A stretch of 64,000 bases of DNA from Adiantum capillus-veneris. Its lineage: Eukaryota > Streptophyta > Polypodiopsida > Polypodiales > Pteridaceae. The notes beneath the pieces were generated by a model. It made no database searches, was not told the origin of the DNA, and saw only the letters and a program-made list of their open reading frames with translations. Position 1 is the stretch's first letter. Every line of letters begins with the position of its first letter. Shown here piece by piece: positions 10,790-21,659 of the stretch. The stretch lies in contig CM043949.1 of assembly GCA_014529385.2 (NCBI GenBank), positions 147,289,850-147,353,849 of the forward strand. Reading direction: 5' to 3'. Position numbers and translations under genes: made by a program.

Positions 10790-11284
10790 CTATGCCTCTT
10801 CTGGAACTCCCCCACCCAATGCCGTTGAGGGTGACCGATTGATTAAGTACACAGACGTACTTACAGCTTCCGCCCAAAGCTCAAGCGGTAGGCCTGCATG
10901 TAGCCGCATGCTTCGTGCTCGTTTCATGATTGTCCTGTTCATCCTTTCCGAAATCCCATTTTGTTGAGGTGTCCTTGGGGTTGTCCTTTGCCTCCAAATG
11001 CCATTGCTAGCACAAAAGCTTTCAAAAGCTTGGCTACAATATTCGCCTCCATTGTCGGATCTGAGGCATTTAACCTTGGTACCTGTTTCATTCTCCACAA
11101 AGGCTTTCCACCTTTGAAATATGGAATATACATCGGATTTATTCTTCATGACATAAACCCATGTTTTTCTAGTCGCATCGTCTATGAATGTTACATAGTA
11201 CAATGAGCCACCAAGTGATGGTGTACTTGCAGGACCCCAAACATCAGAATGAACCAACTCAAGTTTTTTTATTTTTTCTTTCAT
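10790..11284 (-). pseudogene. Copia integrase core
   Basis: DDE-type integrase that joins the cDNA to the target. The catalytic residues are visible: Asp in LVHSDVWGP, Asp in CLRSDNGGEYCS and Glu in TPQQNGISERMNRT. LWAEAVSTSVYLINRSP follows, a stereotyped copia motif. The frame ends at a premature TAG (10790-10792). At the upstream end the frame shifts in a T/A-rich run around 11259-11284, which separates it from the zinc domain of integrase encoded further upstream. Confidence 0.93.
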
Positions 11285-12083
11285 TTCGTGAATTTTGAAA
11301 TTTTACCCTCTTTTGTTTACCATAAACACAATCTTCACAGAACTCTAAGTCCACTTCTTTTAAACCTGGTAGAAGCTTCTTTGTTTGAAGGATTTGCATT
11401 CCTTTGGCACTCATATGCCCAAGTCGATAGTGCCACATTGCACTATCAACTTCTGTAGTTGCTGCACAAGCTGAAGGTTGCGTGCTAGCAGTACACAAGT
11501 AAAGTGTACCGACCTTTTCTCCCTTGGCAACCAGCAAAGATCCCTTTGAGATCTTCCACCGTTTATTTCCAAATGCAATGTTGTGACCTTCATCATCTAA
11601 TTGTACTGTAGAGATTAAATTTTTTCGAAGAGAAGGAACATGCCTAACATCTTTAAGCTTCCATTCATTTCTGTTAGCGGTTTTGACATAAACTGTACCT
11701 TTGCTGACAATCTCACAAGCTTCATCATCTCCCAAGTATACATACCCAAAATTACCTTTGGTGTAGTATTGGAAATGTTGCTTGCGTGGTGTCGCATGGA
11801 ATGAAGCCCCGGAATCTACTATCCAGGAATTAGACACATTGTCTAATGAGAAAATTAGAGCATCTTGCTCTACTTTACCTGCCACATTGGCCTCCGATGT
11901 TGGCTTGTTGTCTTGAGACTCTGTCTCCTTCTTCTTCTTGGACCAGCACTCCTTCTTGACGTGGCCCTTCTTGCCGCAGTTCCAACATTCAAGAACTGAC
12001 TTTGTGCGTGACTTGCTCCGTCTTGAGCGATCACGACCCTTTTGGTTTTTGAACCTCTCCTTAGGCCTTCCTCTTGTTTCCAC
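11259..12083 (-). pseudogene. Copia nucleocapsid zinc knuckle, protease and GAG-pre-integrase
   Basis: Same frame as gag but after an in-frame TAA (12084-12086). In order: a basic stretch, the CCHC knuckle CWNCGKKGHVKKEC that binds element RNA, the aspartic protease motif SWIVDSGASFHATP and the pre-integrase zinc region (MWHYRLGHMSAKGM, then CEDCVYGKQKR). The protease cuts the polyprotein in the particle. The catalytic D-S-G is intact. The frame is lost near 11259, before the integrase core. Confidence 0.93.
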
Positions 12084-12686
12084 TTATAGTACAGCACTTG
12101 ATGATTCTCCTGTGCTTCTCCTTCGCATTTCCTCGCTTAGGAGAACACCCACAACATCATCAAACTTAAGAGTATTTGTGCCAGAGATAGAATTACTTAC
12201 AGCCATCACAAGGCTGTCCCAACTATCCGGTAGAGATGATAGTATAAGGAGAGCTCGCACTTCGTCATCGAAATTGATTTTCACTGATCGAAGTTGACTT
12301 ATGTTTGTGTTAAAGTCATTTAGGTGTTCTGCAACTGAACCATTCTCTGCCATCTTTAGATTGAACAAGAGCTTCATAAGAAATACCTTATTGGATGCCG
12401 ATGGTTTCTCGTAGAAGTCGTCAAGTGACTTCATTAAGTCCTCCGTGGTCTTTATCTCCGAAACATTGAAGGCCACCGTTGACGCCAAGCTTAATTGGAT
12501 TGTTCCCAGTGCCTTTCGATCAAGGACAATCCATGCTTCATCTGCCATTGTTGCGGGCTTCTTCGCAAGACCGCCTAGTGGCAAATAGAGGTCCTTCTGG
12601 TAGAGATAGTCTTCAATCTGCATCTTCCAATGTTGGTAGTTTTTGCCGTTGAACTTCTCAATCTTGAGCTTCTCTTCCTCCGCCAT
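12084..12686 (-). pseudogene. Copia gag capsid region
   Basis: The start is set at ATG 12684-12686 (MAEEEKLKIEKFNGKNYQHW), the first ATG after the primer site. An upstream GTG in frame is unlikely to be used. The protein shows the copia gag pattern: FNGKNYQHWKMQIEDYL near the N-terminus, then AWIVLDRKALGTIQLSL and a later LLILSSLPDSWDSLV. It forms the particle shell. It ends at TAA 12084-12086 in front of the zinc knuckle. Copia gag normally runs on through the knuckle, so this stop is probably a lesion. Confidence 0.88.
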
Positions 12687-12745
12687 AACTCCCACTCAAT
12701 TCAAGGAATCCTTTCCTTGAGATAATTTAGCTACGAGCAAACCTT

Positions 12746-12757
12746 GCTCTGATACCA
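12746..12757 (-). other. Primer binding site, tRNA-iMet type
   Basis: Read on the minus strand this is TGGTATCAGAGC, the canonical complement of the 3' end of plant initiator tRNA-Met. It lies two bases inside the 5' LTR end (12760). Confidence 0.95.
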
Positions 12758-12759
12758 GT

Positions 12760-13525
12760 TGTTAGGAAATAAGACGTAGCTAAATAGATTTTTGAGTAGA
12801 TTACTTAATGGAGAGAGATAGATTTCATACACAAGAGATTATAGAGTAGAGAAAGAGAGAGAGAGAGTACACACGATATACGCGGTTCACCCAATGTGGG
12901 CTACGTCCACGGGAAAGCAGCCACTCAATGGCTTTAGCACTTCAAAAGAAGAAGTAGTTTACAAAGGGATTAAACCCTCGATAGAGCTCGCGCCTTGCTT
13001 CACTTTCACCACCTCACACTCACCTTGTTGCATCAACTTCACACTATGAAATGTGTGTAGAAATGGCCTCCTTTTATAGGCCAAAAGGGCTGCCCTCTCT
13101 TATGAGAGACAGCCATGTGTAGCCGCCCTTGTGCGAATAAGTCTAAATCGGACCCTCCAATCCGCCCATGTGTGGCCGCCCTTGAGAAGACAAGTCCGCT
13201 TTTGAATTCGGCCACTGGCCACCGGCCATTGACTTCCGACCACTGGCCATCGGCCATTGACTACCGGCCACCAGCTAACCGACCGGTTGTTTTCCGACCA
13301 CTTTCCGGCCGCCGTCCGGCCATAATATTCCGGCGAAAAAAAAATCTCGGGGGCCTCCGTCCCCGAGGCCTCTAAAGTTGCCCCTGATTCTTGTCCGTGA
13401 AAATTTTGGTTTCCGATGAGTGATTTTCCTTCACGCACGATGGCTTCTCCTCATAATGGGGACCTTACAAATGTGCGCTTTTACCACAGAAAATTACAAG
13501 GGTAAATCAGGCTCCATACTTAACA
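12760..13525 (-). repeat. 5' LTR of the copia element
   Basis: 766 bp, TGTTAGGAAAT...ACTTAACA on the plus strand. It matches 7962-8743 with scattered single-base changes and lacks a 16-bp piece near 13335. It holds the active-side promoter for minus-strand transcription. Confidence 0.94.
13070..13080 (-). promoter_or_regulatory. TATA box of the copia LTR
   Basis: Minus-strand CCTATAAAAGG. It is present at the same place in the other LTR (8272-8282) and in the solo LTR (57184-57194). The orientation agrees with the coding strand of the element. Confidence 0.75.
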
Positions 13526-13530
13526 GCATT
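13526..13530 (+). repeat. Target site duplication (right) of the copia element
   Basis: GCATT, identical to 7957-7961. Confidence 0.92.
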
Positions 13531-16260
13531 CAACATAGGGATTTTTTGGCTCTGCTACACTCCACATCATCTTGGGGCCTATGGTCTTTTATAGTGGACC
13601 AAAGCGTGAGGGAGTCAAGGAGGGACTCCATACATCCAGAGCCTTGCACTGACAACACCTGCTTCTACCCTCCCTTCTTACCGACCCTCCCCTCTTCTAT
13701 CGTGCAAGGACCCAACCACCTCCCTTGCATCGCAAGGCCCCACACCATTACACTCCATTCTTGCTTTTCCGGAGCCTCTTTGATTGTCCACAGGTGGTCA
13801 ACAAACTTCTTCTAGCAGCGCGCAATGGCATTGGTCTTAGGGTAGCAATCATCGTGATAGGTGGAGAGGCGAGGTCTCATGCTGAAATTCTTGTTTTGAT
13901 AGTGGGAGAGGGGACGGATTCACTTGTTTTGGAGCATGCCGCTCCAATCACAGAGGAAAAGGACATTGACAGACCCGTGCTAGACATGCATGGGTGCTAC
14001 TACATGGTCAAGTATGGTGGTGAGGTCAACTTTGGTACTACACAGGATAGGGCATTTTGGTGACATTTGCAGATTCTTATACATTCAACGTATAAGAATT
14101 GTTTTATCAAATTCAAAGACCAAGTGTTTGATTATGATGGTGCATTGAGGAAGCATTGTATGCTCTATTTTTAAACATCCCTAATGAGCATTTCTCGACA
14201 CATTGGTTGGAGGGAAAGATAATATGTAAGTTAATTGTGCAAGTTCAGTTTAGAAGATGTTTTATTTTATCTAACTTTTTTGGTTAATGCTACCTTAGGA
14301 AAATATCACTCTTACCATCCTACTAGAGAGATGGTCAAGTATTGAGAGGGACACATGAAGCTCGATACTTGGTAATGGTTGTTGAAGAATCATCATGTTT
14401 GTCGCGAGCAATTCAGCTTAGCACTCGGATTTCTATAAATAATAAGTACAAACAATGAATATTGTATTAATTGTTTTGGGTTATTGGTTTATCTAAACTT
14501 TAACTGGTTGTTGTAGAGCCACAAAAATCAAAAGTATGTACATCTAGACAAGGGCGAGGAAGAGGACTAGGATAGATAGATATTTTTTTGTAGTCATGTT
14601 TTACAAGTGCAAATGTGACAAAAAAACCCTCATGATTTTATATAAAACTCATTTGAAATTTTGGCATTTTTAAATTTTTTATTAGTAGTGTTCTTTTGTG
14701 CTTGAAATTATGAAGGTAAGGTGTGACTTATAGTTTCAAACTTTATTATTATTATTATTTGTAAACCTTTCAAAATTCAATTGATATTTGATATGTTTTA
14801 TGCAAGTCCAAAATAAAGATGTTCATATTTTGGGTGGTCCAATCGAGCATCTTTATTTTTGAAAAGGTGAATAGTAGAAATATACATGGCAATAGTGGCG
14901 ATAACTAATACGATAGTAGTTACGGATATATTTTTGTGACTATTATCATGTATATTATTAAAAAACCACTACCGTGTGCATTGACAATGCTATTACCACT
15001 CACACAAACTTTTCTCTTTCTATTTTCCTTTGTTTATCTGCGGCATTGCTGACGGTTCTGGACTTTGCCTCTTATAGTGTAGAGAAATATCCTCTTGCAA
15101 AAGCAAAAGATGGTGCGGAGATGTCAGGCAAGCAGCTCGGTGGAAAGGTAATGTGGCAAGCAAGGGAGAAAAGCTAGGAGAGGTATGCAGATGAGGACTC
15201 GTGTTTTGTATATATCTAGTGAAGTGTTGTAGGAGTAGTGGGTGTTGGCACGCAACTTGGTTAGACTTGCAAGACTTTTAACGTTTTGGCACGATTGATT
15301 GTAGACAATGGAGTGTTTCGTTGAGCTCAACCCCGTTTGCTTTTTCTTGGTAAGGTTGAAAGGGAAGGAAATCTGTGAAGATTCTCTCAAATGGAAATGA
15401 AAAATGAGTGAGTAATGAACCAAAGAAAAACAAGTGAAGAATTCATAAGGCCTATCCTTTAGCAAGAAATCAACATTCCACGCAAATAAGTAACACCACA
15501 TCTTTTTCATGTAGATTACACTTCAAGAATAATATCAGCATTTTTATAATGACTTTAAGATGACTTCCCACATATCTCAAAGCATCTTTCATATAATCCA
15601 ACACCAAATGTAAATACATTCCCACTTTTTATCTGCTATGGAAACAACAAGAAAGCTCTTTGGACAATCTAACACTATAAAATTAAAGCACTAACAGGAA
15701 TCAAATTTTTTCTATAGAAATTGATGACAGTAAATATATAGCAATATATATTATTCAATATCTATGCAGTGTTCATGTTTCCATGTTCCTATGAGAGAGA
15801 GATATACCTCGTTGTCGTGTAGCACCTCATCTCTGATCATGCCTTTTATATCGAGTTTACGCTAAATGAATTTGATGAATACCTCACAACTCTACAAGAC
15901 TCTGCTGCTTATTGTGTCAAAGCATTTGATAGCTTGTTACCATACCTTTCAATTTTTCGCCATTCATATCATTACGAAAAAATATGTTTTAAATCTCTTT
16001 GATAGTAGATTAGTAACTCTTAATTAAGCAGCTTTCAATGTGTTTTGTATCCACGAACTTTGCTTATGAGATGGAAAAAACTTGGCATTCTTTTGGCTAT
16101 GGATTCCATTTTCAACCCAATGTAATATAACTTCTCAACCTATAATCTAGATTATAGGTTCTCTACATTGCAATCTAGACAACTTTAGTCATCAACCTTT
16201 TTACTGTGCAAGATGTGATTATAGACTATACAAATCTGTCTTAAATCTATTCACTCCTAA
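13531..16260 (+). other. Gene-free AT-rich stretch
   Basis: 13531-13680 is the right half of the tandem module split by the copia insertion. 13681-14600 holds a 112-codon open stretch (13725-14063) with no recognised motif and no clear start. From 14600 to 16260 the sequence is AT-rich with an ATT run near 14740. I see no convincing gene, RNA or repeat family here. Confidence 0.5.
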
Positions 16261-16261
16261 T

Positions 16262-16664
16262 CGCTCTACACGCCTATTAACCGGAATCTCCCCAGATCCG
16301 CCCCCCCTCTCTCCTCTCTCTTCCCTCGGCCGTCGCGCCACATGGTTCGCCATCGCTGCCTCTGCACAAGAGCTCCTCAACCCCATCCACAGTCAGGCGC
16401 AGCCCCCCGCCCTGCAACTTCTTGCACCCTTGTCGCAAATGGCAAAAAAAATGGCCTCCCCTGGTGTTGGCGCAGATGTGAGCCTGCAGATGACCGCCGC
16501 GCCAAGCCCACCTTGCAGGTTTTGCGTAGGCCCGGTGACCACGGCTCTGCCAGCCTGAGGAGCAATGCCCACAAAGGAAGGAGCGAAACACACCGCATCG
16601 CGTCCGACGTAGAGAAAATCTCTCCCTCTCTATCTCTCTGCGCTCCTCGACGCATGGCATGTCC

Positions 16665-16704
<40 letters not shown>

Positions 16705-16830
16705 TGCCATGAGTTCTTTTTTTCTCCTGGGCGGATCTCCCCAGATTCCAACGAAACTAATGACCCCAAAATTGAGGACACCTACTCACTTTGGCTATGT
16801 GTAGATAACTTTCCAACAAGGTGAGGGCTC
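16262..16830 (+). other. Locally GC-rich patch with (CT)n run
   Basis: The base composition rises sharply compared with both sides between about 16290 and 16740. A CT run fills 16668-16700. Overlapping open frames exist on both strands (for example 16342-16824 on + and 16377-16781 on -), but they are Cys/Arg/Ser-rich, compositionally driven and lack any domain I recognise. It could be a decayed gene fragment or a foreign repeat. Confidence 0.45.
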
Positions 16831-17264
16831 ATGTCTATACTCTTTTTTTAAGAGCTTGAGAAAACGCCTAGAGCTCAACACTTCCACGTGTCACACACTA
16901 GCTCACTTAAAAAAATAGAAAATCTTTTAAAAATAAATTGGGTATTTCCTTGCCTTCTCACAAGCTACCTGGAAAATTTGTTTACCAAAACAAGTGATGT
17001 GGCATTAGAAATACCCTCATGTGTTTGTGAGGACCATGGCTTAACCAAAAATAAAAAGTTTAAATAAAAGGGAAAACCATCCCTTTGAAAAGTTGTTGGA
17101 CTCTAAGGGACCCCTTGTGGGAACTCGGCCCCTTTTGGATTGGTGATACAACGATTTCCTAGGTTAAATTTTTCATGTTACACATCAACTTAATGGTTTT
17201 TTTTTAGTGTTTGGTTTGTTAGGCCTTGATTACTCTAAATGGCTTAGGGATATTTTGAGATGTT

Positions 17265-17279
17265 AAAAATTGGGGATGT
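17265..17279 (+). repeat. Target site duplication (left) of LINE copy 1
   Basis: AAAAATTGGGGATGT, repeated exactly at 18686-18700 after the A-rich tail. A 15-bp duplication is typical of LINE target-primed integration. Confidence 0.9.
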
Positions 17280-17280
17280 A

Positions 17281-17754
17281 AAGCGGGCTAGTGAAGGCCT
17301 CGGAATTCTCAACTCGGTGGCCCATGCAGAAGCTTGTTACGCTAAATTTGTCGTCTCCTTGGCTAAACATGATCAAGTTTGGGTTGTCATGATCAAAGAT
17401 ATGATGGAAGCGGCTACACTGGGCTCGGAAGGAGGTAAATGGAGAGGGGTGGAGCTCCATGACAAACTATTAGCCCCGGCATGGTCTACCCTTAGACTGG
17501 GGGGCAGCTCAGGAGAATTGGTAAGAAAATGCAATAGGGCAGCAGGAGTCTTAAAGTGGGGGGAAGAAACTAGGTACTTCAAGAACTCCATTTTGCATTG
17601 GTCCCCCTGGCTGTCCAAGGTTGCAGATCCGCCACCAATTTCCTATTGGATAGAGACAACTAAGAAACTGAATAACAAGGGTCTGAATCGACTTGGGCAC
17701 TTCTGGGACAGTGACAACAAGAGTTGGAAAACCATTGATAATCTGGTCGCCTAG
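17281..17754 (+). pseudogene. LINE ORF2 C-terminal region, part 1
   Basis: The open frame begins inside the element directly after the target duplication, so no start codon is expected. GLGILNSVAHAEACYAKFVV matches the region just after the RT domain of plant L1 ORF2, where GGLGI is typical. The frame continues past TAG 17752-17754 into YQLNSLEVLLVHKVMKELN, so this stop is a lesion. The RT palm is missing. Confidence 0.8.
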
Positions 17755-18340
17755 TACCAACTTAATAGCTTGGAGGTCTTGCTTGTCCACAAAGTGATGA
17801 AAGAGCTTAACAATATAGTGATGCCGATTTGTGACTCGGAGTTGGACTGGAATGCCTAGAAATGGCCCGGAAGCAGTCTCCTATGGAAACCCATCCTAAA
17901 AACATTTATCATACACTGATGCATAAGAAGGATTGGTCTAGCCCCCTTAACAAGATATGGAAAAAACAATGGCCGGAGGAAAGGTGGGAGCAAGTAATAG
18001 AGAACATCTGGAAGCCTAAGGTTCCGCAGCACATGAAGGTATTTTTATGGAAGGTAATCTGGGGTGCTCTACCGACGGGGGTGAAGATTCCGGAGAGAGG
18101 GATTGGGTCGGATCGCTGCTTGGGGTGCAGGCTCGCTAGTGAAGATCTAGCCCACCTCTTTATGGATTGCCCAACTATCAAAGGCCTAGCCGGAAAAGTA
18201 TGCAAGTGGGTCCAAAGAACATGGAAAATTGGTTTCTTCAAAACCGATCTATTCCTTGGAGGGAAGAATTCGGGTAGTCCTGCCCTCCTCATCGGCACTC
18301 AAATTGTCCGATACTTCTTCTTTCATAATGTATGGTAGAC
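17755..18340 (+). pseudogene. LINE ORF2 zf-RVT zinc-binding domain, part 2
   Basis: The main open part is 17862-18340, in another frame than part 1. The zf-RVT signature is clear: IWKPKVPQHMKVFLWKVIWG, then CLGCRLASEDLAHLFMDCP. The C-x2-C...H-x4-C spacing is kept. This domain lies at the C-terminus of plant L1 ORF2 and is thought to bind nucleic acid. About 340 bases of 3' UTR follow. Confidence 0.88.
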
Positions 18341-18685
18341 AAGGAACCGCCGTGTGTTTGAAGGAGGTTTCGAGGTGGCAAGCTTCACAGAAATTATACA
18401 AGAAAATATGGACACTCGGTCGCAAGCAACACTCGGAGGATTGGGCTAGGATTACTTGTGCCTTTTTGTCAACAGTTGGCATGCGTAGGATGGGGCAAAA
18501 TACTAGCCATTGGTAATTAAAAGATATCAGAAGAACATGGCAATGGACTTTGCTGCCCTGATAGCCGTTGTGATTTTGGTCCCTGCATGATGTCATGGCT
18601 CAACACGAGCATGGCAAGACCTTGTAATTTTCCGGGTTGATGAATAAAATTCACTCACAATTGTGAGTTTTGCAAAAATAAAAAT

Positions 18686-18700
18686 AAAAATTGGGGATGT
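18686..18700 (+). repeat. Target site duplication (right) of LINE copy 1
   Basis: Exact repeat of 17265-17279. Confidence 0.9.
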
Positions 18701-19016
18701 GAAAAATTAGGATCCTTTGCCAATTATATACCTTAGTCTTTGATAATCTTAAGGAACATTGACAATCATGAAAACTGCATGGGCACATGCCGATGCTTAA
18801 AATAATATTGAGCATTCTGAAAACTAGAATCTATTTTGTTGTCAGCTTTAAAACAAAGCTAAATAGGGATATTGCTTCACTTTTGTAAACGGCCTAGATT
18901 GTAAATAGCTTTGATCCACTTGATGACTCTGACCCACGAAGCGAAACCCGATTATAGTTTATTTTTAAAAAAATTTGTTCTACCATGCCCTACAAATTAA
19001 GTATCTTACGGATGGC

Positions 19017-19075
19017 TTTTTTTTTTTTTTTTTTTTTGGGGGGGGCAAAACTCACAATTGTGAGTGGATAGTATT
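19017..19075 (-). mobile_element. Very short inverted LINE tail remnant
   Basis: On the minus strand this reads as the LINE 3' end: a GTGAG-palindrome (CTCACAATTGTGAG), then TTTTGCC, a C-run and 21 A. On the plus strand it appears as T21 (19017-19037), G8 (19038-19045), then CAAAACTCACAATTGTGAGT. It matches the 3' ends of LINE copies 1 and 2 for only about 30-40 bases before the similarity fades. Confidence 0.65.
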
Positions 19076-19295
19076 AAGAACATTAGAAATATACACCAAC
19101 CTCGAGCTCAGACCAAGCCTTGAGGGTCAAAGGATTTTGTTGACACCAATTTTTGGGATGTTTCGTTGTGCTATGATCCATTATTCATTCAGAAAAAGTT
19201 GATGAATTTAGATGTTAAAAGCTAGTTAAAGGAACATGTTTTGGAACCTTTGAGGATGTCATTACCTCTTTGTGTCCCACTTTAGTTGTTCAAAG

Positions 19296-19305
19296 CCATT
19301 CTTCT
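19296..19305 (+). repeat. Candidate target site duplication (left) of LINE copy 2
   Basis: CCATTCTTCT, repeated exactly at 20072-20081 after the A-rich tail. Confidence 0.7.
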
Positions 19306-20071
19306 AACAAAGGTATCCAACATCTGGGCCAACTTTGGGATTTTAGTAGTAATCGGTGGAAAACAACAGACCAAACGGTTCTATAGCACAAACCTTGATC
19401 CGACTGAAAGACTACTAATCAAGAAAGGAGTTTGAGTTTGAGAGGAAAGCAACATCTGGTGCCCACACTTGCCACTCAATATATGAAGGGCTTTTAGGCC
19501 GGTATAGGGGGGAGCCCTGTCGACTCGAGTGAAGGATCTAGCTAGGGGAATTGGCCCGGATAGATGCTGTCAAAGCAGAATGGATAGTGAAGACCTCTCC
19601 CACCTGTTTAAGGAATGCCCTGCAATCAGCGACCTTGTGGGAAAGATATGCAAATGGGTGCAAAGGACCTGTAAGATAGGCTTCTATAAGAACAATTTTT
19701 TAAAGGAGCTGCTTATTGGAACACAAACTGTTAGAGTATGCTCTTTCAAAAAGGTCTGGAAGGCTAGGAACAGAACAACACCATGGAAACAGCCAGGTTT
19801 ACAGATATAATACAAGAAAGCAAGGGGGCAATCCTAGCCTTTAGAAATCATAAGGACTCTAATGAATGGAACAGGTCAATTGGCATCACAGTAACTAACT
19901 CTCATATATAGAGCCCTACGTTTGGCGCAGGGTGGCTTCTTTGTTAGCCGATGTATGAGTGACCTCTTAGAGATGTCATGGCTCAGCACGAGCATGGTAA
20001 GAATTTGTAATTTTTTGTGGTTGTGGATATAGTCTACTCACCATTGTGAGTTTTGAAAAAAAAAACAACAA
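19306..20071 (+). mobile_element. 5'-truncated LINE retrotransposon, copy 2
   Basis: Homologous to copy 1 from its ATCTGGGCCAACTTTGGGA segment (copy 1 near 17690) through the zf-RVT region to the tail. The 3' UTR ends CTACTCACCATTGTGAGTTTTG plus an A run, a variant of the copy 1 palindrome. It is more decayed and internally shortened relative to copy 1. It is flanked by a 10-bp candidate target duplication. Confidence 0.85.
19529..19810 (+). pseudogene. LINE zf-RVT fragment (copy 2)
   Basis: ARGIGPDRCCQSRMDSEDLS then HLFKECPAISDLVGKICKWV corresponds residue by residue to the zinc region of copy 1. The second Cys of the first pair is kept only as CC/QS, so the C-x2-C motif is altered. The segment continues into FKKVWKARNR, which matches the end of ORF2. 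Confidence 0.8.
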
Positions 20072-20081
20072 CCATTCTTCT

Positions 20082-20690
20082 CTTAAAGACTTTTAGCTGC
20101 AGACCAAACTCGTAAAGTTTGAACAAGGTAGCAATATTGTTAATGTAATAATTTTTAAGTTTTTACATTGATAACAGCTAATAGGCTATTTTACACCTAT
20201 AATATGTATCCAAAGCTAAAAAAGTCTATTGTCTTGTTCATATGGCTGCATATGAGAGTCTTATCCTTTCTTAAAGGTGTTTAAGATAGCTGCAATCTGA
20301 CCTGAGGATAAATACCTAGTTCGTCTATATAATTACTTCATATCTTGTTGTATAGGATAATAGGAATGAATACTCATTCTAGTTAATCATATAGTAATGC
20401 TTTCAATTCAGAAATGTTTTGTTGCAAATAATTTCTTGATATTGTTAACTACCCAGGTAATTGAAAATACCAATTTCTATCTCTTTAGCCACATCGCTTG
20501 TAATATGCTTCACTTATTGAATGAAATCATATCAAGATTGTTCTATCCAATTATTTATTGTAATGGAAATGGCCTATGAACTTTGAGGACGGCAAAATTA
20601 AGAGAATTAGAGTGAGCATTTTGTGAGACTACTTTAAGAACATAGGGGGTGAACTTAATTAGTGGTAGCAACATAACCATAATGCTTAAT
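20082..20690 (+). other. Gene-free AT-rich stretch
   Basis: No open frame with a recognisable product and no repeat was identified between LINE copy 2 and the inverted repeat that follows. Confidence 0.5.
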
Positions 20691-20699
20691 TAACTTGGC

Positions 20700-21239
20700 A
20701 TGAACAATAATTTTGAGAGAGAGTTAGAGAACTTGACAACAGTTGAGGACCGGATTTATGTCTTGCCGGTCCCCCTTCCAATAGGCTTTTGTATGATAGA
20801 TTCTCCCATCAAGAAAGACTTTGGTACAATACAATCTTTGTGTTCCTTCTTTTGACCTAGGTGATGCAATGAAGATAGAAATCTTCATGCATCACAAGCA
20901 TAACATAATCTTTGCAAAAAGCATTAACCATCCCTGGTCTCAGTCCCAAGGCCTCAAACACCTTCAAAGGTGGAGAGAGCTAGCAGGAAATGAGGGTAGG
21001 GAAGAGGAAGAAGAAACATTCATAGGAGAAAAAAATAGTTCCTCACTTATCATCACTCTTCTTGCTTAGCATACATAATAGCATAGTAATGAAGATGGAG
21101 AAGATGGAAAGCTTAAGCATTGGAGCATGGCTCTTGGTTGGATTTGCATTCCATATCCAAGAGTGTTGGTGTAGGCTCTCAACTTCTCTACAATCTTGGA
21201 GAAGGAGATGGAGCTCTTGCACTTTTCACCTCACACAAT

Positions 21240-21292
<53 letters not shown>

Positions 21293-21620
21293 TGGGAGAG
21301 TATACCCCCCAAGCCAGCCCCTATCTTTCCTGATCGACTCTCTCTTCTAGCTCATGATGGAAGCTCATTGGACCCCTTCAAGCCTAGCCAATAACATGCA
21401 TAGTGCATATCAAAAAAGCATGCTATTGTTGGGACAAGTGTCCCCCTTTCCCCTTTGAGAGAGATGACTTGATAAATGCATACACAATTAATTAATTTAG
21501 GTAAATTATCATTAGACCCCTTGAGAGGCCAACCAACAGGCTTTAGGCACCTTATGAGGGAAACATGGAGAGGAACTTGACATGTATGAGTAACTTGACT
21601 TGTGTTCCTGTTGCTCAATT
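20700..21620 (-). repeat. Diverged dispersed repeat, copy 2 (inverse of 5260-6160)
   Basis: The reverse complement matches 5260-6160 in order: the GGACCG/GGTCC block near 20750, GGTTGGATTTGCAT near 21135, GTTGGTGTAGGC near 21165 and CTCATTGGACCCCTT near 21366. The copies carry different microsatellites: a GT run sits here at the place where copy 1 has only a short CACACA string. No coding sequence. Confidence 0.6.
21242..21288 (+). repeat. (GT)n microsatellite
   Basis: Pure TG run of about 47 bases followed by CGCGTG. Confidence 0.95.
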
Positions 21621-21659
21621 AGGAAAGGTTAAACTTGTGTGAAGGTGTGTGTTCTCTCT

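Larger units (their letters stand above)
7962..13525 (-). mobile_element. Ty1/copia LTR retrotransposon, minus strand, structurally complete
   Basis: About 5.56 kb with two LTRs (7962-8743 and 12760-13525), a tRNA-Met primer site, a polypurine tract and a perfect GCATT target duplication. Reading the minus strand, the order is gag, zinc knuckle, protease, integrase, RT, RNase H. Integrase before RT is the defining copia order. The reading frame is broken by three in-frame stops and one frameshift, so it is non-autonomous now. The two LTRs differ by scattered substitutions and a 16-bp indel, so it is not a very recent insertion. A solo LTR of the same family lies at 56875-57707. Confidence 0.96.
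17280..18685 (+). mobile_element. 5'-truncated LINE (non-LTR) retrotransposon, copy 1
   Basis: 1.4 kb between two identical 15-bp target duplications. It encodes the C-terminal end of ORF2 with a zf-RVT domain and ends in an A-rich tail (GCAAAAATAAAAATA) after a perfect 14-bp palindrome CTCACAATTGTGAG at 18653-18666. 5' truncation is the usual result of incomplete reverse transcription. No RT catalytic core is left. Confidence 0.92.

Noticed and set aside
16277-16824. Overlapping open frames of 129-160 codons on both strands
   Set aside because: They are driven by GC-rich, low-stop composition and a CT run. No domain, no conserved start and no sign of introns.
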